Assembly (NCBI GenBank): GCA_036936605.1
Contig: JAUPFV010000002.1
Location: forward strand, 253,911,305 to 253,975,304
Length of the DNA stretch: 64,000 bases
Direction: 5' to 3'
Source: Limnanthes douglasii subsp. nivea
Lineage: Eukaryota > Streptophyta > Magnoliopsida > Brassicales > Limnanthaceae
Translations under genes and position numbers: made by a program
The notes under the pieces: model-generated
Database searches by the model: none
What the model saw: only the letters and a program-made list of their open reading frames with translations
What the model was told of the DNA's origin: nothing
In this document: piece by piece, positions 9,843-21,829 of the stretch
Layout of the letters: each line of letters begins with the position of its first letter
Numbering within the stretch: position 1 is the stretch's first letter

Positions 9843-10815
9843 GTTATATGATTTCTAAACCCAATATCAATCAAACTACTCTCACTTGATTATAAGCCCG
9901 ATGAACAAGTTACCACGGACAATTGATTTTTTTTTTATCAGTGCATCTAGTTATTTCATCTCACCTTTGACTTTATAGATTATTGTGTCATGTACAAGTT
10001 GATTGTATTTTGGGAATTTGGTATCATGTCTCATCCAACAGATGTACGGTGGATGACATTGCCTCTTACAATGACACTAAGGTTCGTCAGATTTCGGAGA
10101 TGAATCTCCACTTGTCGATTGGTTTTTGAAACTTATCTTTTTTCGATACCTACTGTTGTCTTGATGATTTACAGGCAAGACATATTTAATCACATATTCT
10201 TGCTTCAAAGACCTTCTTTTCTCATGTGCTTGTAAAGCATTCAAGATCTCTGTAAGTTAGATATTTGACAAGTTTTTGGTGTTCTCCTGAGTCGTAATAG
10301 TGGCTTCAAACTTATCTGAAATAATGATTAGTAGCTTTTCAACAGTCCTAGAGTCTTTTAACTTAGAATCAAGCAATCTCACCTTATTGGAAATGTTAAG
10401 GAGTCTGTTAGAGTACTCTTTCACTGACTTAGACTCCTTCATATTCTTCAACTCATAATCCCTAATCAAATTTAGGAATTTTATTCCACGAATTCTATCA
10501 AGTCCTACATATTCATCCTTAAGGTAATCCCATATTTTATTTTCTGTTTTGAGGGATTTTATTTATGTGAAGATCGTTTGAGATACAATTTTAAATATGA
10601 AAGCTTTTATATTTGATGTGCTTGTCTTTTTTTCTTTATTTGTTTTGATATATGTCATAGCAGGATTTGCTGGAAGTGGAAGGATATCGTAATTCTCTTC
10701 TACTACTTTATAAAGATCCAAAGTCCCTAAGTAAGTCTCCATGCGAACTGTCCATGTTTGATAATTGTCTCCATCGAAGACTAGTGGTAAAACGACTAAA
10801 AAACTTGATTCTCCA
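9843..10815 (-). pseudogene. gag: Copia-2 Gag and protease remnant
   Basis: Reading leftward, VFDGDNYQTWTVRMETYLG marks the start of the capsid domain. It continues through IWDYLKDEYVG and, in an open part at 10257-10469, KNMKESKSVKEYSNRLL and VEKLLIIISDKFEATI. These are hallmarks of the UBN2-type copia capsid. Near 10050 a zinc-knuckle relic is recognisable (HPPYICW) but its cysteines are partly lost. At 9843-9900 a protease relic reads SLIDIGFRNHITYDKELFEE, where the catalytic DSG has become DIG. Several stops interrupt the frame. Confidence 0.78.
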
Positions 10816-10994
10816 TCGAAGTCTCCATGCTAACACCAATTTGTTAATATAAATGTAATAACAGTAAATATTTGTCAAGAGATAATAAGTGTAAGACCGA
10901 CAATAAAGTCTATATGTAAATGAATATAAAAAGACAAGTATTTGGTTAAATAACGATTTAATAATATAAATACAAAAATAATGAAGTGTTAAAT

Positions 10995-11075
10995 GTCAAA
11001 CAAATTCATGTTAACACATTATCTTAACAAACATAAACAAAATAATAAATAACTATCTAAACACATTATCTTACC
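10995..11075 (-). repeat. LTR fragment of Copia-2 (5' side)
   Basis: Direct repeat partner of 9302-9384. The LTR probably extends left to about 10843, next to the primer binding site. Confidence 0.65.
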
Positions 11076-11214
11076 ATAAACCCCCTACATCCAATTCATT
11101 CTTTGGTAGTTAAAGTCAAACAATTAGTGTGTGAGATTAATAGAAACCTTAATTTTTTAGAAATATTTTGTTGCGAGTCTATTAGACAAACATAAAAGGT
11201 ACATTTCTACAAAC

Positions 11215-14200
11215 ACTTAGTTGACATGCATGTTTATTCACATATTTAGTTGTTGACCAAGCCATTCAAATATAAACTTGAAAATTTATGTAATGTAATT
11301 AACTTAAACATTTAGCTCTCAAGCGATATACTCATATTTTTAGTTGTCTATTTATGTATTCAGCTGTTGGCAGTGGTGGAACCAGGAATAAAAAACAAGA
11401 GGGTGCTGAAATTTAATATATATATAAAAAATTGTTTTATACCTAAATTGTTTTTCATATATTTTAAAATATTAAATAAATGACCATAGTTTTTTTTACA
11501 TAAATTAGATATGGCCTAATACTAATACTAATACGAATAATAATAATAATAATACAAGAAGTGGTTAATGTTTCTTTCATATTTAAAAGGCTCAAACAAA
11601 ATTACGTTCGTACAAATTTTCACAAGTTAAAAATTAAATAAAAAATTATAAATATTGCTGTGAGAATTCTAACAAAAAAAATTAGATAATCAAAAGTAAA
11701 ACATGCAACAAAATTAAATGATTTAACAAAAAAATAAAGTCTAATTATAAAAAGATAAAATAAAGACTAATGAAAATTTTAGATTTTCAAATTAAAATTA
11801 CTTTGTTAGTTATAACACTACATCTCAATTTAACTATACAGGGGAGTTAAATTTTAGATTTATTCAAATTAATTACAATATAGCTAGCTGAATTTGATAT
11901 CGACTATTTTAAAATAGAGTTTGAGCTAAATAATAGAGCGAGTTTGGATCAATGTTAATCGGTTAAACGATTTTGGCTCCCGTAATCAAAATTTTAGCTC
12001 AACCACCTTTATGTACCATATTTTCCTCCAAGTTTTAATTAAAATAAAAGGGAGCAGGAAATTAAATACACCGATTTTTTATCCCATACAATGAACTTGG
12101 CCTTTGAATTATATCAAATATAAAAGAGAACCGTTTGTGTTATTCCACCTTTCGGAAGGAGGTGTGGACCCCCCTTGCTCCAAGGTGGATACACCACTTG
12201 CTATTGGGAAATATATTTAGTTTTCATCTCTAAAGTACCTTATATTTAGTTTTTTGACAAGTATACACAACTGCATATTAGACCATTTCAAATTTTTAAC
12301 TATTAATCAAATGAATTGATGTTATTATTGAATATTTAGTTGGCGAACTATTAAATTGAATATTTAGTTGTCATGCTATTCATTTACATACTTAGTTTGA
12401 CATGCTTTATATTCACATATTTAGATGATGACAAAACCATTAAGAAATAAACTTAAAAAAAATAGGTTATGTTATTTATGTGAACATGTATCTATCATGT
12501 TATATATTTACACATTACATGTTTGTTTTTGTATTCAGTTGATGGGTCAATATATTTGCTTATTATGTTATTAACTTCAACATTTAGTTATCAGGATCAA
12601 TGTACTTTGATGCTAGACTAAGATACACGTATTTACATGTGTGATAAATATACACAACTACTTAAAAGATAAATTGATATATTTAATTGTTGAGAAAATA
12701 ATTCAGCTATAAATTTGAAAATTTAGTTGTTAACTTATTAAATTGAACATTTAGTTGTGAGGTTACTAAATTAAACATTTAGTTGTCAAGTTTTATATTT
12801 ACATATTTTGTTATTGATTAAAACTTCGGCTACAAATTTGAAAGTTTAGTTGTTTGATTATTAACTTGAATATTTAACTCACATCTTATATATTTACATA
12901 TTTAGATGTTTGTATAGATATTTAGTTATTGGGACAACATATTTTAGTTGCCATGTTATTAACTTCAACATGTAGTTGTCATGTTATATATTTACACATT
13001 TAGTTGTATGTTTGTGAATTTAGTCGTTGGATAAATAGATTTAATTGTCATGACTAAAATATATGTTATTTACTATTAAATAGTACATATAACTAGCTAT
13101 AAGACCAATTCAAATATTTAGCTCTTGACATTTAGCTTATTGGATATTGAAATTTTATTTATCTTGTTATTTATTTATAGAGTTAGTTGTCAAGTTTTAT
13201 ATATACTTATTTAGTTTTTGACTAAACCATTCAAATATAAATATGAAAAATTAGTTATCAGGTTATTAACTTACACATTTAGTTGTCAAGTTATATTTAC
13301 ATATGTAGTTGTATGCTTTTTCATTTAGTTGTAGGGTCAATCTATTTAGTTGTCACGTTATTAATTTAAATTTAGCTATAAGGTAATATATTTTCACATT
13401 TAGTAATATGTTTATGTCTTCAGTTGTTGGGTTAATATATTTAGTTGTCATGATTAAAATATATGTATTTTAGTTGTTTGAAAAGTAACTCAACTACCTA
13501 TAAGACAAGTTCAAATATTTATTTATGGACCAAATAAGTTGATTATAAAATTAAACATTTAGTTGTGAGTTTTTTTAATTGAATATTTAGTTGTCATATT
13601 ATTAAATTGAACATTTCGATTTCGGGTTTTATATTCATATATTTAGCTGTTGGCTAAATCATTCAGCTATAAACTTTGACATTTAGATTTCAGGTTATTA
13701 ACTTGAACATGTAGATGTCGGGTTATGAATTTGAACATTTAATTGTTAGGTTATATATTAACATATTTAATTGTGAGGTTATATATTTACACATTTTAAT
13801 TTTTATTTATGTATTCAACTATTTATGTTAATGTGCTTGATTGTCATATTATTGACTTCAACATTTAGCTATCGTATTATATATTTACATACTTAGCATT
13901 ATGTTTATGTATTCAAATTTAAGATCATATTTAGTGGTCACAACCAAAATACATGTTATCTTGTCGTTTGATCAATACACACAACTACATACAAGACTAA
14001 TTCATGTACTTAGAAGTTGGCCAAAAGAATTCAACTATATAAATAAACATTTAGTTGTCAAGTTATGAAATTGAATATTTAACTATATTATAAAATAATT
14101 TTACTATGTACAAACATTAAGCTATTATGTTCAATATTTTGTTGCTAATTAAAATATTCAGTTGTTATTTCTTACTTCACATATTTAATTATCAAGTCCA

Positions 14201-14220
14201 AAGTCTATTTAGATACTTAT
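11215..14220. repeat. Degenerate two-level tandem repeat array (interrupted)
   Basis: AT-rich DNA built from short variants of ATTTAGTTGTCANGTTAT every 25-40 bp. These are arranged in longer units of roughly 390-490 bp, each marked by an ACAACTACNTANAAGAC-like anchor (near 12270, 12655, 13090, 13490 and 13980). A partial unit lies at 11215-11370, before the hAT-like insertion. No open frame is preserved. It looks like an old satellite or minisatellite with a higher-order period. Confidence 0.75.
11371..12199. mobile_element. hAT-like non-autonomous DNA element inserted in the array
   Basis: 829 bp with imperfect terminal inverted repeats. The left end is CAGTGGTGGAACCAGG; the right end, read on the other strand, is AAGTGGTGTATCCACC. 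The flanks GCTGTTGG (11363-11370) and GCTATTGG (12200-12207) agree in 7 of 8 bases, consistent with the 8-bp duplication made by hAT transposases. Outside the flanks the array text continues in phase. No transposase is encoded. Family assignment is an inference from the duplication length. Confidence 0.6.
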
Positions 14221-15750
14221 ATTTATAAAAAATAAGTTTTCTAGTTAAAAAAATTAAAATTTAGATTATAACAACTAAATATTACTAGGATTTTGTTTTA
14301 GTTATTTTTGAAATAAAATTTGAATTATCATATCTAAGAATTTATGAGACTAAAAAATAATATGAAACCAAGATATTTTTTTCAAAAATAAATCAAACTA
14401 GATGTTATTGATTATTTTTAATAAATTAAATTCAAATTAAAATCGTATATATTTTTAGAGATTATAAAAAAATATTGAATTAACTATATTTTTAATTTCT
14501 TTATTAGGTACGAGAAATTTGATGGTCTCGTATTATTATTTTTATATTTAAGCCCAAGATATGACCATTTGAAAGGAAAAAAAACAAATACATATAAAAA
14601 TAGAGGAAGAATATGAACATAGAATATATTATCGGCCTACCATAATGTACAATAAAATTTTGACTCAAATGATCACTACTATATGCTAAGAAAATAGCAG
14701 AAGTAAATTTTTTTAAGTTTTGGTAGCTGACTAAGACTTAGACTTAGTCAGTAGTAGGTTTTAACAGTAGGCCGAGACCTAGCCTCGGCGATGATCAACT
14801 CCCTATAGGTGTGGAAAGAAAGAACATAGCTCACGTTGTTAAGTTCCAAACTCAAAGTTAACAAAGTTAACAAAAATAACATGAATATAAAATCAATCGC
14901 ACAATATATGAGTTTACGTGGTTCGGGTTGTGAAGAAAAATACTTCCTCGAGCAATAGAATAATAATTTTATATTAAAAAAAGATTGCTAAGAAGCTTTA
15001 TAAACATAATTAACATACCACTCAACTTTACTTATTTCCAAATATACTCAAGCTTACATCGGAAACTCTTGGCTCTGAGTATTTATCTATCGAGAAAGTT
15101 CTTAACTTTACATTGATATCTAAAACTCAATAATTCTCCATATATTGGTTGTGCCGCTTCAGCTTCAACTAAAAATTCATACTTCTTTGTTATATTTATA
15201 GAACCAAGGATTGGTAAAATAAGCACTTTATGCTCGAGATATTAGTTGACAGTTTTGCTCCACAAACATCTAAAACGATAGTGACACCAATCCCCCCAAA
15301 ATTTGTAATGGTTTTGTATAATTCAGACAAGTAATGACATTAAAATCCGGTATCTATATGCTAGTACTATATCTGACCAACCTTCAGGCCCACTCAAAAT
15401 AAACACATTCTGATCAATAATAACGTTTTGCAACATTTCAGATTCCTCTCATAACAGATAACTTAGTTTTATCAAGAAACACAACAGTCCATGCTTTTAA
15501 TTTCTATCAGGTAAAGTCCATATACTTGGGTTCTAACTAGAGAAAATATACATAAGTCTTGTTAGAGCTCGTACCCTTAATTTTCAGCAGATATTTATAC
15601 AATTAAGTCTCAGTTGAGATCATGTCTCAACCACTTTGAGCCTAACTTTAAAATTCTCTACATATTCTTACAATGATACGAATATCCGTTTTACAATATT
15701 TCAACTACTCTTTAATAGAGACCTTCAATCCACATGCTTCCGAGAGTTGA
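14221..15750. other. AT-rich non-coding DNA with a copia-LTR-like patch
   Basis: No coding sequence is seen. Around 14910-14960 the minus strand reads through AACCACGTAAACTCA, similar to a stretch common near the 3' part of some plant copia LTRs, consistent with the minus-strand Copia-3 relic that follows. I could not find a matching second LTR, so no boundary is given. Confidence 0.4.
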
Positions 15751-15759
15751 AAAATTCCC

Positions 15760-17030
15760 ATACACTACATAAAATTCGAAATTGGCAGTACTTGGTCAGA
15801 GCATCAGCAGGGGTTTTCCTAATGTGCAACCTTCACTTTCTCTCTCTCCATCACATCTCAGATGAAGTGAGGCTTTATATTTACATGTTTAGTTCTCTCA
15901 TGGAACTTTGGATTCCTCATCAAGTAAAGAATATTAGTATTATCATTGATTTTTTGTTACTCATTGTTCTATACTAGTTATCTCACTTAGAAATACCTTT
16001 AACTATATGGATTAATATATTCAGCTTTGGTAGAAGACAAGACCACAATCTTTTTAAAATACGATTTTCAATCAACCACTCCACCAAACACAATAAACAG
16101 ATAACCCCTAGTTGACTTCCTAATTAGACTCAACATACCACCTCAACATCTCATCATCTTTGTACTATTGATCATAACAAAACCTAATATAATTAAACCC
16201 TTTAAGTATCTCATGAGTCATTTAAAGTCATGCCAGTAAGGCCCTTGCATATAAAGTCTTATCTTTTACCTTGGTAGTTTTTTTAATAGTACTAGGATTG
16301 AAATATGCACCAAGGAAAGTCTCAACGACTCTGGCTTTAGACGTGCCGAACTTCTTGAGAACCTCATGTATGTATTCTTGTTGAGATAATTGATAAGGGA
16401 ATAATCTGCCAGAATTAATAGTAGAGGGTTAATTATAAATAAAAGTAAATTAATGTGGTTGTAATAGCATTTACAGCTTATTAAGGATTAATTTGTAAAC
16501 AGTGTATTTGGTGAAGGACTGAAATAGAAATAAACCTAGCCCACCAAGGACATTAATGGGTCCACCCTTCTTTACTATAAAAGGAGACCCATTATTCTTG
16601 GTAGGTGGGACATTACACATTATAATATTCTCTTTCACTTTCTCTCTCTACACTCACTCTCTAGTCACATCAGGTCCAAGATCCAATATTCAGCCTAGTC
16701 ATTTATTCTCTCATCAATAATAATATATAATTTCTCAATATATTTCTCGTGATTTATATTCTAAGTATCCTCTTAGACACTCCCATATCCTTCATTTTAA
16801 ACTCTAATTTCATTTTAATCTTCACGGTTTTATTCCTCTTTGTGTTCTTTCCATCTATCAGTATGTTATCTATATAAAGTAACAAAAATCTGTATCTCTA
16901 CATGTGTATTTCCTTGGTACAATATATAAATTTGTTATAGAAACTTGTTACATAATTGATTTCCTTCATAAAAGATTCATATATCTTATTTAACTGTGTT
17001 AGTGACTATTCCAGCCTATTTAGAGGTATG
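15760..17030 (-). pseudogene. Copia-3: RT and RNase H relic
   Basis: Read leftward on the minus strand: an RT segment at 16861-17030 with RFLLLYIDNIL, a mutated YVDD box, interrupted by the 470-bp insert at 16391-16860. Then LSQQEYIHEVLKKFG continues the RT. The RNase H follows with RKSTRGYLFIVFGG, VVLSSTKAEYI and NPKFHERTKHVNIKPHFI, and ends near 15790 with a degenerate NPADALTK-like tail. Frameshifts and stops are frequent. About 60 residues between the YIDN box and LSQQ are missing. Gag and integrase are not recognised, although decayed text up to about 20 kb could belong to the same element. Confidence 0.75.
16391..16860 (+). repeat. LTR-like insert inside the Copia-3 RT
   Basis: 470 bp starting TGATAAGGGAATAATC and ending CCATCTATCA, with a TATA-like ACTATAAAAGG about 180 bp in, followed by a pyrimidine-rich stretch. 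It interrupts the copia RT. It would fit a solo LTR, but I see no 5-bp target duplication (ATAAT against GTATG), so exact ends or later deletions are uncertain. Confidence 0.45.
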
Positions 17031-19020
17031 TTTATGAAAACTCAAGTTTCACTTGTTATAAGGATACAATTTTATCATACGAATCAGGTTCAACATGAAT
17101 TCAAATCATAATCAAATCCATCGTTCAACTATAATCAAGATTTTAGACATTATGAGAGATTGAAAATTACAACTTAAATGTAAATCTAAAAACCAAACAT
17201 GAAAAAAGTTAGTTAATTCTCCACATTTAAGTTTGGTTCATCAAAACTGACTTTAACAATGCAAAAACATGTATGAACAAAATAAGTTGTCCAAAATATA
17301 AAAGAGAAAAGTAGACTTATCTCCCTAATCTACTTGATAATTAAAATCCTAATAAATATATAGCTTTAAAACTCAAAAAATATTTTTATATCTCATATTA
17401 TTTAAAGTAGTAAAACTATTCTTATGACCAAACCAAGTTGCTTTCATGATTTTATAGTGTCCACAAAGATCTAACTGAGCTGAATTAGAATTCAATATTG
17501 GAACTAAGTTTGGGAACAACTAAAGTGTTCAAGCTTCAGCTGGAGTCTGTACTAGAGCCATGTTATTTAAAAATATAACTAATATATACCAAATCTAGAT
17601 TTTTAGTTACACTTGGGAATGAGTATAATAAAAATGTAGACAATGACACTATGTAATTAACTTTAGTATTTTTACCTTTATATTGTCATGTGTTACGAGA
17701 GCACAAAAAAAATGTTTGGTTAATGTGTTACCTTTGTTTCCAATATATAACTCTTAATCAAACCCTTTGAGATAGTACAATAATAAAACTTGGGATCTAC
17801 TACATTACTAGCTCATACAAGTACAAAACTAATTCATTAGCTTAATTTTTTTTATTTTAGACTTCACGAACTAGGTAAAGGATACTAAACCAAAATGTTT
17901 GACCATTTACTGAATCTAGATTAGAACAATGAACTAGACTAGTCAAACCATTTACCAAAATAAAAGAGCATAATAAAATTTCACAATAAAACAACACTAT
18001 AAAATACTAAAGTTTAATTTCAAAGAAGGAAAACAAACTAAAATACTATCTTTATATTTACAGTTGATAATAGAATTTACAGTAAGAACCTGTATTTTTT
18101 TATAGGAGAAAAATCTAAAGAAATTTTCCACTAAACTTATCTTTTCTCTTAAATTTCATGCTTCAGCTAACATAACTCAATAGCCAGTTTTGTAAAAAAA
18201 TAAAGATAGATTTTAAAAATATTACTTTATTTTGGCTCAAACCAACATATATAACATAACATGCAATATAAAATATAACGTAAACTAAAAATTAGGTAAT
18301 AAAGTCCGGGAGTATTAACTTGGATCAAGAATAACACTAATAGAAATCAACAAATTTTTCTGTGGCTAATACTTTGAACTTGATCATCATCTTACTAAAT
18401 GCTAGCATTAGTTCAGGTTTGGCGTCCCAATACACGAACTTATCCAATACAACTTTGAATTGATCAAATTAAGCAAGAAAGAGGTTTACTGTTGGGTAAA
18501 TTCTACGACCAATGATTTTAATGTCATGCTCAAATATCTCTAAAAAAATGTAAATAGCTTTCACGGTCTTTCATTAGTTCATCAGTAGGATATATATATA
18601 TATATATACAGAATTGACTCATGCATATATATGCCACACTTTGATTAAAATAACACCGTGGAAATCATCAACCACGTGGAATTCCACCTTGTTTTCACAT
18701 ATAGTACAATACATTTGCCTTTTAACCCTATCTTCTTCACTTCCTATCAAACTCAATGCTTCTCGCTTTAGATGCCAATATATATTTTTCCCCATAACAT
18801 TTTCCTACGGATGGTATAATAAATTTTGGACCACCTTGCACAAATAATTTCAATATCTATGCACAATACCTCACATGGAATAACTTACTTTCCAAAGACA
18901 AATTCATTTTCCAGTAAAGATTGATTTTATCCCAGTAAGAATACATAATTAGCTGTAGAATTATCTACATAGATCGAAACAACTCTATCCCTAATCCTCC
19001 AAGCATCCATCACCCTAATT
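17031..19020. other. AT-rich non-coding stretch
   Basis: No gene, RNA or element end is recognised. It contains one (TA)9 microsatellite at 18591-18608. The frame at 18614-18847 has no family resemblance I can identify. This may be deeply decayed interior of Copia-3. Confidence 0.5.
18591..18608. repeat. (TA)9 microsatellite
   Basis: Nine uninterrupted TA dinucleotides. Confidence 0.95.
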
Positions 19021-20600
19021 AACTTCTGACAAAGAACATTGCTATAGTCACAGGGAAGGGGGGATGCCATAAACAAAATCCAATACTCTAGTGCATAGTT
19101 ACCACTTATAGTCTATGAAATGGTCAATGACAATCATGTAACATATCTTCAGCTCCGTACTTTACCAATAGTCATTAGTAAGCCAGATCTTACTCACATT
19201 TGCCATTGGGCTTTTTAATTGTTCATTCTTCTTAAGATAACATAGCATGCAATCGGCTTTGACATGATGCTGCAGGATCTTCTTAATAAGGTTCCCTATA
19301 AATGGGTATATGATGTATCATGCACAAACATTGTTTCAGCGACAACCTTTCCAACCTTGGCATGGTCATATTTACTAATAGTAAGACTTGGAATACTATC
19401 CCCTTTGAATGAATTATCGTCGAAAAAAGTCTGCATACCCACCGTGGTATTGGATTCTTTTTTTTTTGCCACAAATATTCAGGTTTTTCAAGCATGTAGA
19501 GGTACCCTCATTATTCACATGACATTGCTATAATTTAATATTCTTACCAACTAATGGATTTTTAGGCCTTGTTTTAGTACGAGTATATGGGCCTTCATCG
19601 ACTTTGTCATCGACTTTAATATTCTCCTGCAACTTTGAATTTTTAACTTTGGTTTTGCCGTAACATCAATGAGTTATTTTTCAAAATATGATCATGAGTA
19701 AGTTCAACCTTAGAAGCATTTAGTTTATTTTTATAGGTCGATAAAACTTTACCTTGTACATAAGTCACATTCTCAAAAAAAACTGACAAACCGAGAGCTA
19801 ACCGAGAGATTTCATTGGTATGTAGCAATGCACTCCCTAACTAAGACAAAAAACATTTATTCTTTAGTTTTTCAACTTTGGAATACATTTCAAGGTTCAA
19901 CAGACTTTCCCTCTCTAACAAGATTCAAGCTTGACTTTCAGTTGTTTCTCACACTCAACCTTAGCTTTAAGAGCATCGTTCACATTAAAGTCTCATTCTA
20001 TAGGTTCAATATCACCATCAAGAAAGACATAAAGATAAAAAAAATGTAAGCTGCAAGATGAATATTCGATTGATAGAGCATGCTTAAACCAATTAGAATA
20101 GCCTGAAACATAAGGTGACATATACATAATATATAATCAGTTCTTATACTTCACCATAAAACATGGAAGTAAATTGAGTCAACATCTCACGAATTTGGTC
20201 TAACAAGAAACTATATGGTGTTCAAGTGGTATCACTGGCCAAAGATGTACCGAATTTGGGTTAGTAACCATTTAGATCCACATTAATAGTATCCACAACA
20301 TACATATCTACAGTAAAGTGTATTAAGAGAACATATTTGAAAAAAATTCGAGGAATCATAATCAATAATGATAGGAGATTGTGGAGCAACTAAATAGTCA
20401 ACACGAGCTTCAACGATGACAAACACATCTTCCTCATGGACTCTTGATAGCTTCCTTGAGAAACGAAGTAATCATTGAGTCAATGTTCTTAACCTCTATA
20501 ACATTAGTCATTGAAGAGACTTTCACAATTTTTTTGTTATCAACAGGAAAATCTAGCTTTAAATATGAAGATTATACAAACTTGGTAATACTTTTGGCAT
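19021..20600 (-). other. Unrecognised degenerate coding-like region
   Basis: The minus strand keeps short stretches that look like former protein, for example a charged segment near 19960-19920 (DALKAKVECEKQ) and another at 19643-19828. They are broken by many stops. Position and strand would fit the gag end of a copia element such as Copia-3, but no knuckle or capsid motif is clear. I do not assign a function. Confidence 0.3.
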
Positions 20601-20613
20601 TATTCTGTCAAAA

Positions 20614-21560
20614 TTAGAAATGAAAGAACTCATCACGATCTCGCTTGGTGGCCACCTTAGCTTCAATTATTATCCTAAATTTTGTAACTTCAAAACCAGG
20701 CTTCATCATAGACTCTAGTAACGTCTCTATATTTTCCCCATTAAAACTAGAGACTCTTTTCAGCATAAGACCATCGAAAATAAAAAAATCCTCTCGAAAG
20801 AACAAGAGAGAGGATGTCCATAATTTATAATTTTTTCCAACCCACATCATTTGGCAAACTACATACTTAGAAGGGGCAAGTTTTAGAAGGGAAAGGGCTG
20901 AATTTAAAACTTCAATGATACTTAATCTATTTTTAGTGGTAATGATAATATTTTCAAAAAAACTATTACCTGTGGCCGCCAAATTCTTTCCCCTTTCAAG
21001 GGGCATATCGCCATCCTCATCTTTGAATTTTTTCTCAGAAATTTAAGGACAATGTCATTGTTTCTTATCTAAGCTAATCGTTTTCACAAGAATTTATTTC
21101 AAAGAATCATGGGCCTCAACTTTGGCCTTCAAAGGAGCATCATACATTTTCTCTAAACTTTGGTCTTTTACTTTTTTGTACAACACAATCTTTAAAGAAA
21201 ACGTCCAAACAATCTTTACTTCAAGAACCTTCTTCCCCATATTTTTCCTCTTATGATAATACATCCTTAACTCATTATTCACAAGATAAGGTTTTTCAGC
21301 AACATCGTTTTTAGAGGAAACACAATTAGAGAAGCCTCTTCGTATAAAGATACTTGGCCATAACCCGCTGCAGTCCTCGGGTACAAGTATGAATAAGATA
21401 ATTTGGAAGCTTCTTCCATCAAAACAACATACTTTTGCCGAGAGAGTCTTGCTTCTTGCCATAAAAATATCTTAACAACAACGGCTGAAAATGACAAAAT
21501 AACAAAAAAAATCAAACATATAAAAAACATTAAAGAAGAAAAGAAGGCCGAGAACACATA
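20614..21560 (-). pseudogene. Unrecognised two-part degenerate gene
   Basis: Two minus-strand frames of 122 and 130 codons follow each other: 21462-21094, beginning MARSKTLSAKVCCFDG, and 21006-20614, beginning MPLERGKNLAATG. A sequence like a 3' splice site (TTTGTCATTTTCAG) lies just before the first ATG, and a donor-like GTAAGT lies near 21567, so a 5' intron is possible. I recognise no domain. It borders the end of the Tat-A antisense gene, so it may be either host sequence or part of a LINE first ORF. Function unknown. Confidence 0.35.
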
Positions 21561-21829
21561 GACTTACGTTTGGGAACCTAATTTAAATTGATATGAGGGT
21601 CTACCCATTCAAACCCGGTCTCCTAATTTTTGGACACGAGAAGAGACCATGCCTCAAAGAGTTATTCGACTCTCCAAATCTAAAAGCACCCTCTCTTCAT
21701 CCAAAAAAATCAATTTGGATGCATTAAAACCTACTGCACAATCCCCAGTAAATCCGGACAACAAGTCCCTCCTTGAAGAGGCCACTTAAGTTGAAAAAGA
21801 GGCAACTAATGTTAATTTGACTAAAAAAT

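Larger units (their letters stand above)
9220..11090 (-). mobile_element. Copia-2: internally deleted copia relic
   Basis: A minus-strand relic. Related LTR pieces lie at 9302-9384 and 10995-11075. A degenerate tRNA-Met-type primer site (TTGGTGTTAGCATGG on the minus strand) lies at about 10827-10841, followed by gag, a protease scrap and then directly the RNase H. Integrase and RT are missing, so a large internal deletion ends near 9780-9840. Outer ends are approximate because the LTRs are eroded and Copia-1 abuts the left side. Confidence 0.72.

Noticed and set aside
16391..16860. Confident solo LTR with target duplication
   Set aside because: The 5-bp flanks (ATAAT and GTATG) do not match, so it is reported only as LTR-like.
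18591..18608. (TA)9 as a replication origin or promoter
   Set aside because: Simple microsatellite without any accompanying signal.
19264..19533. 89-codon plus-strand ORF as a gene
   Set aside because: No family resemblance, overlaps an equally open minus-strand frame in a region that looks like decayed element sequence.
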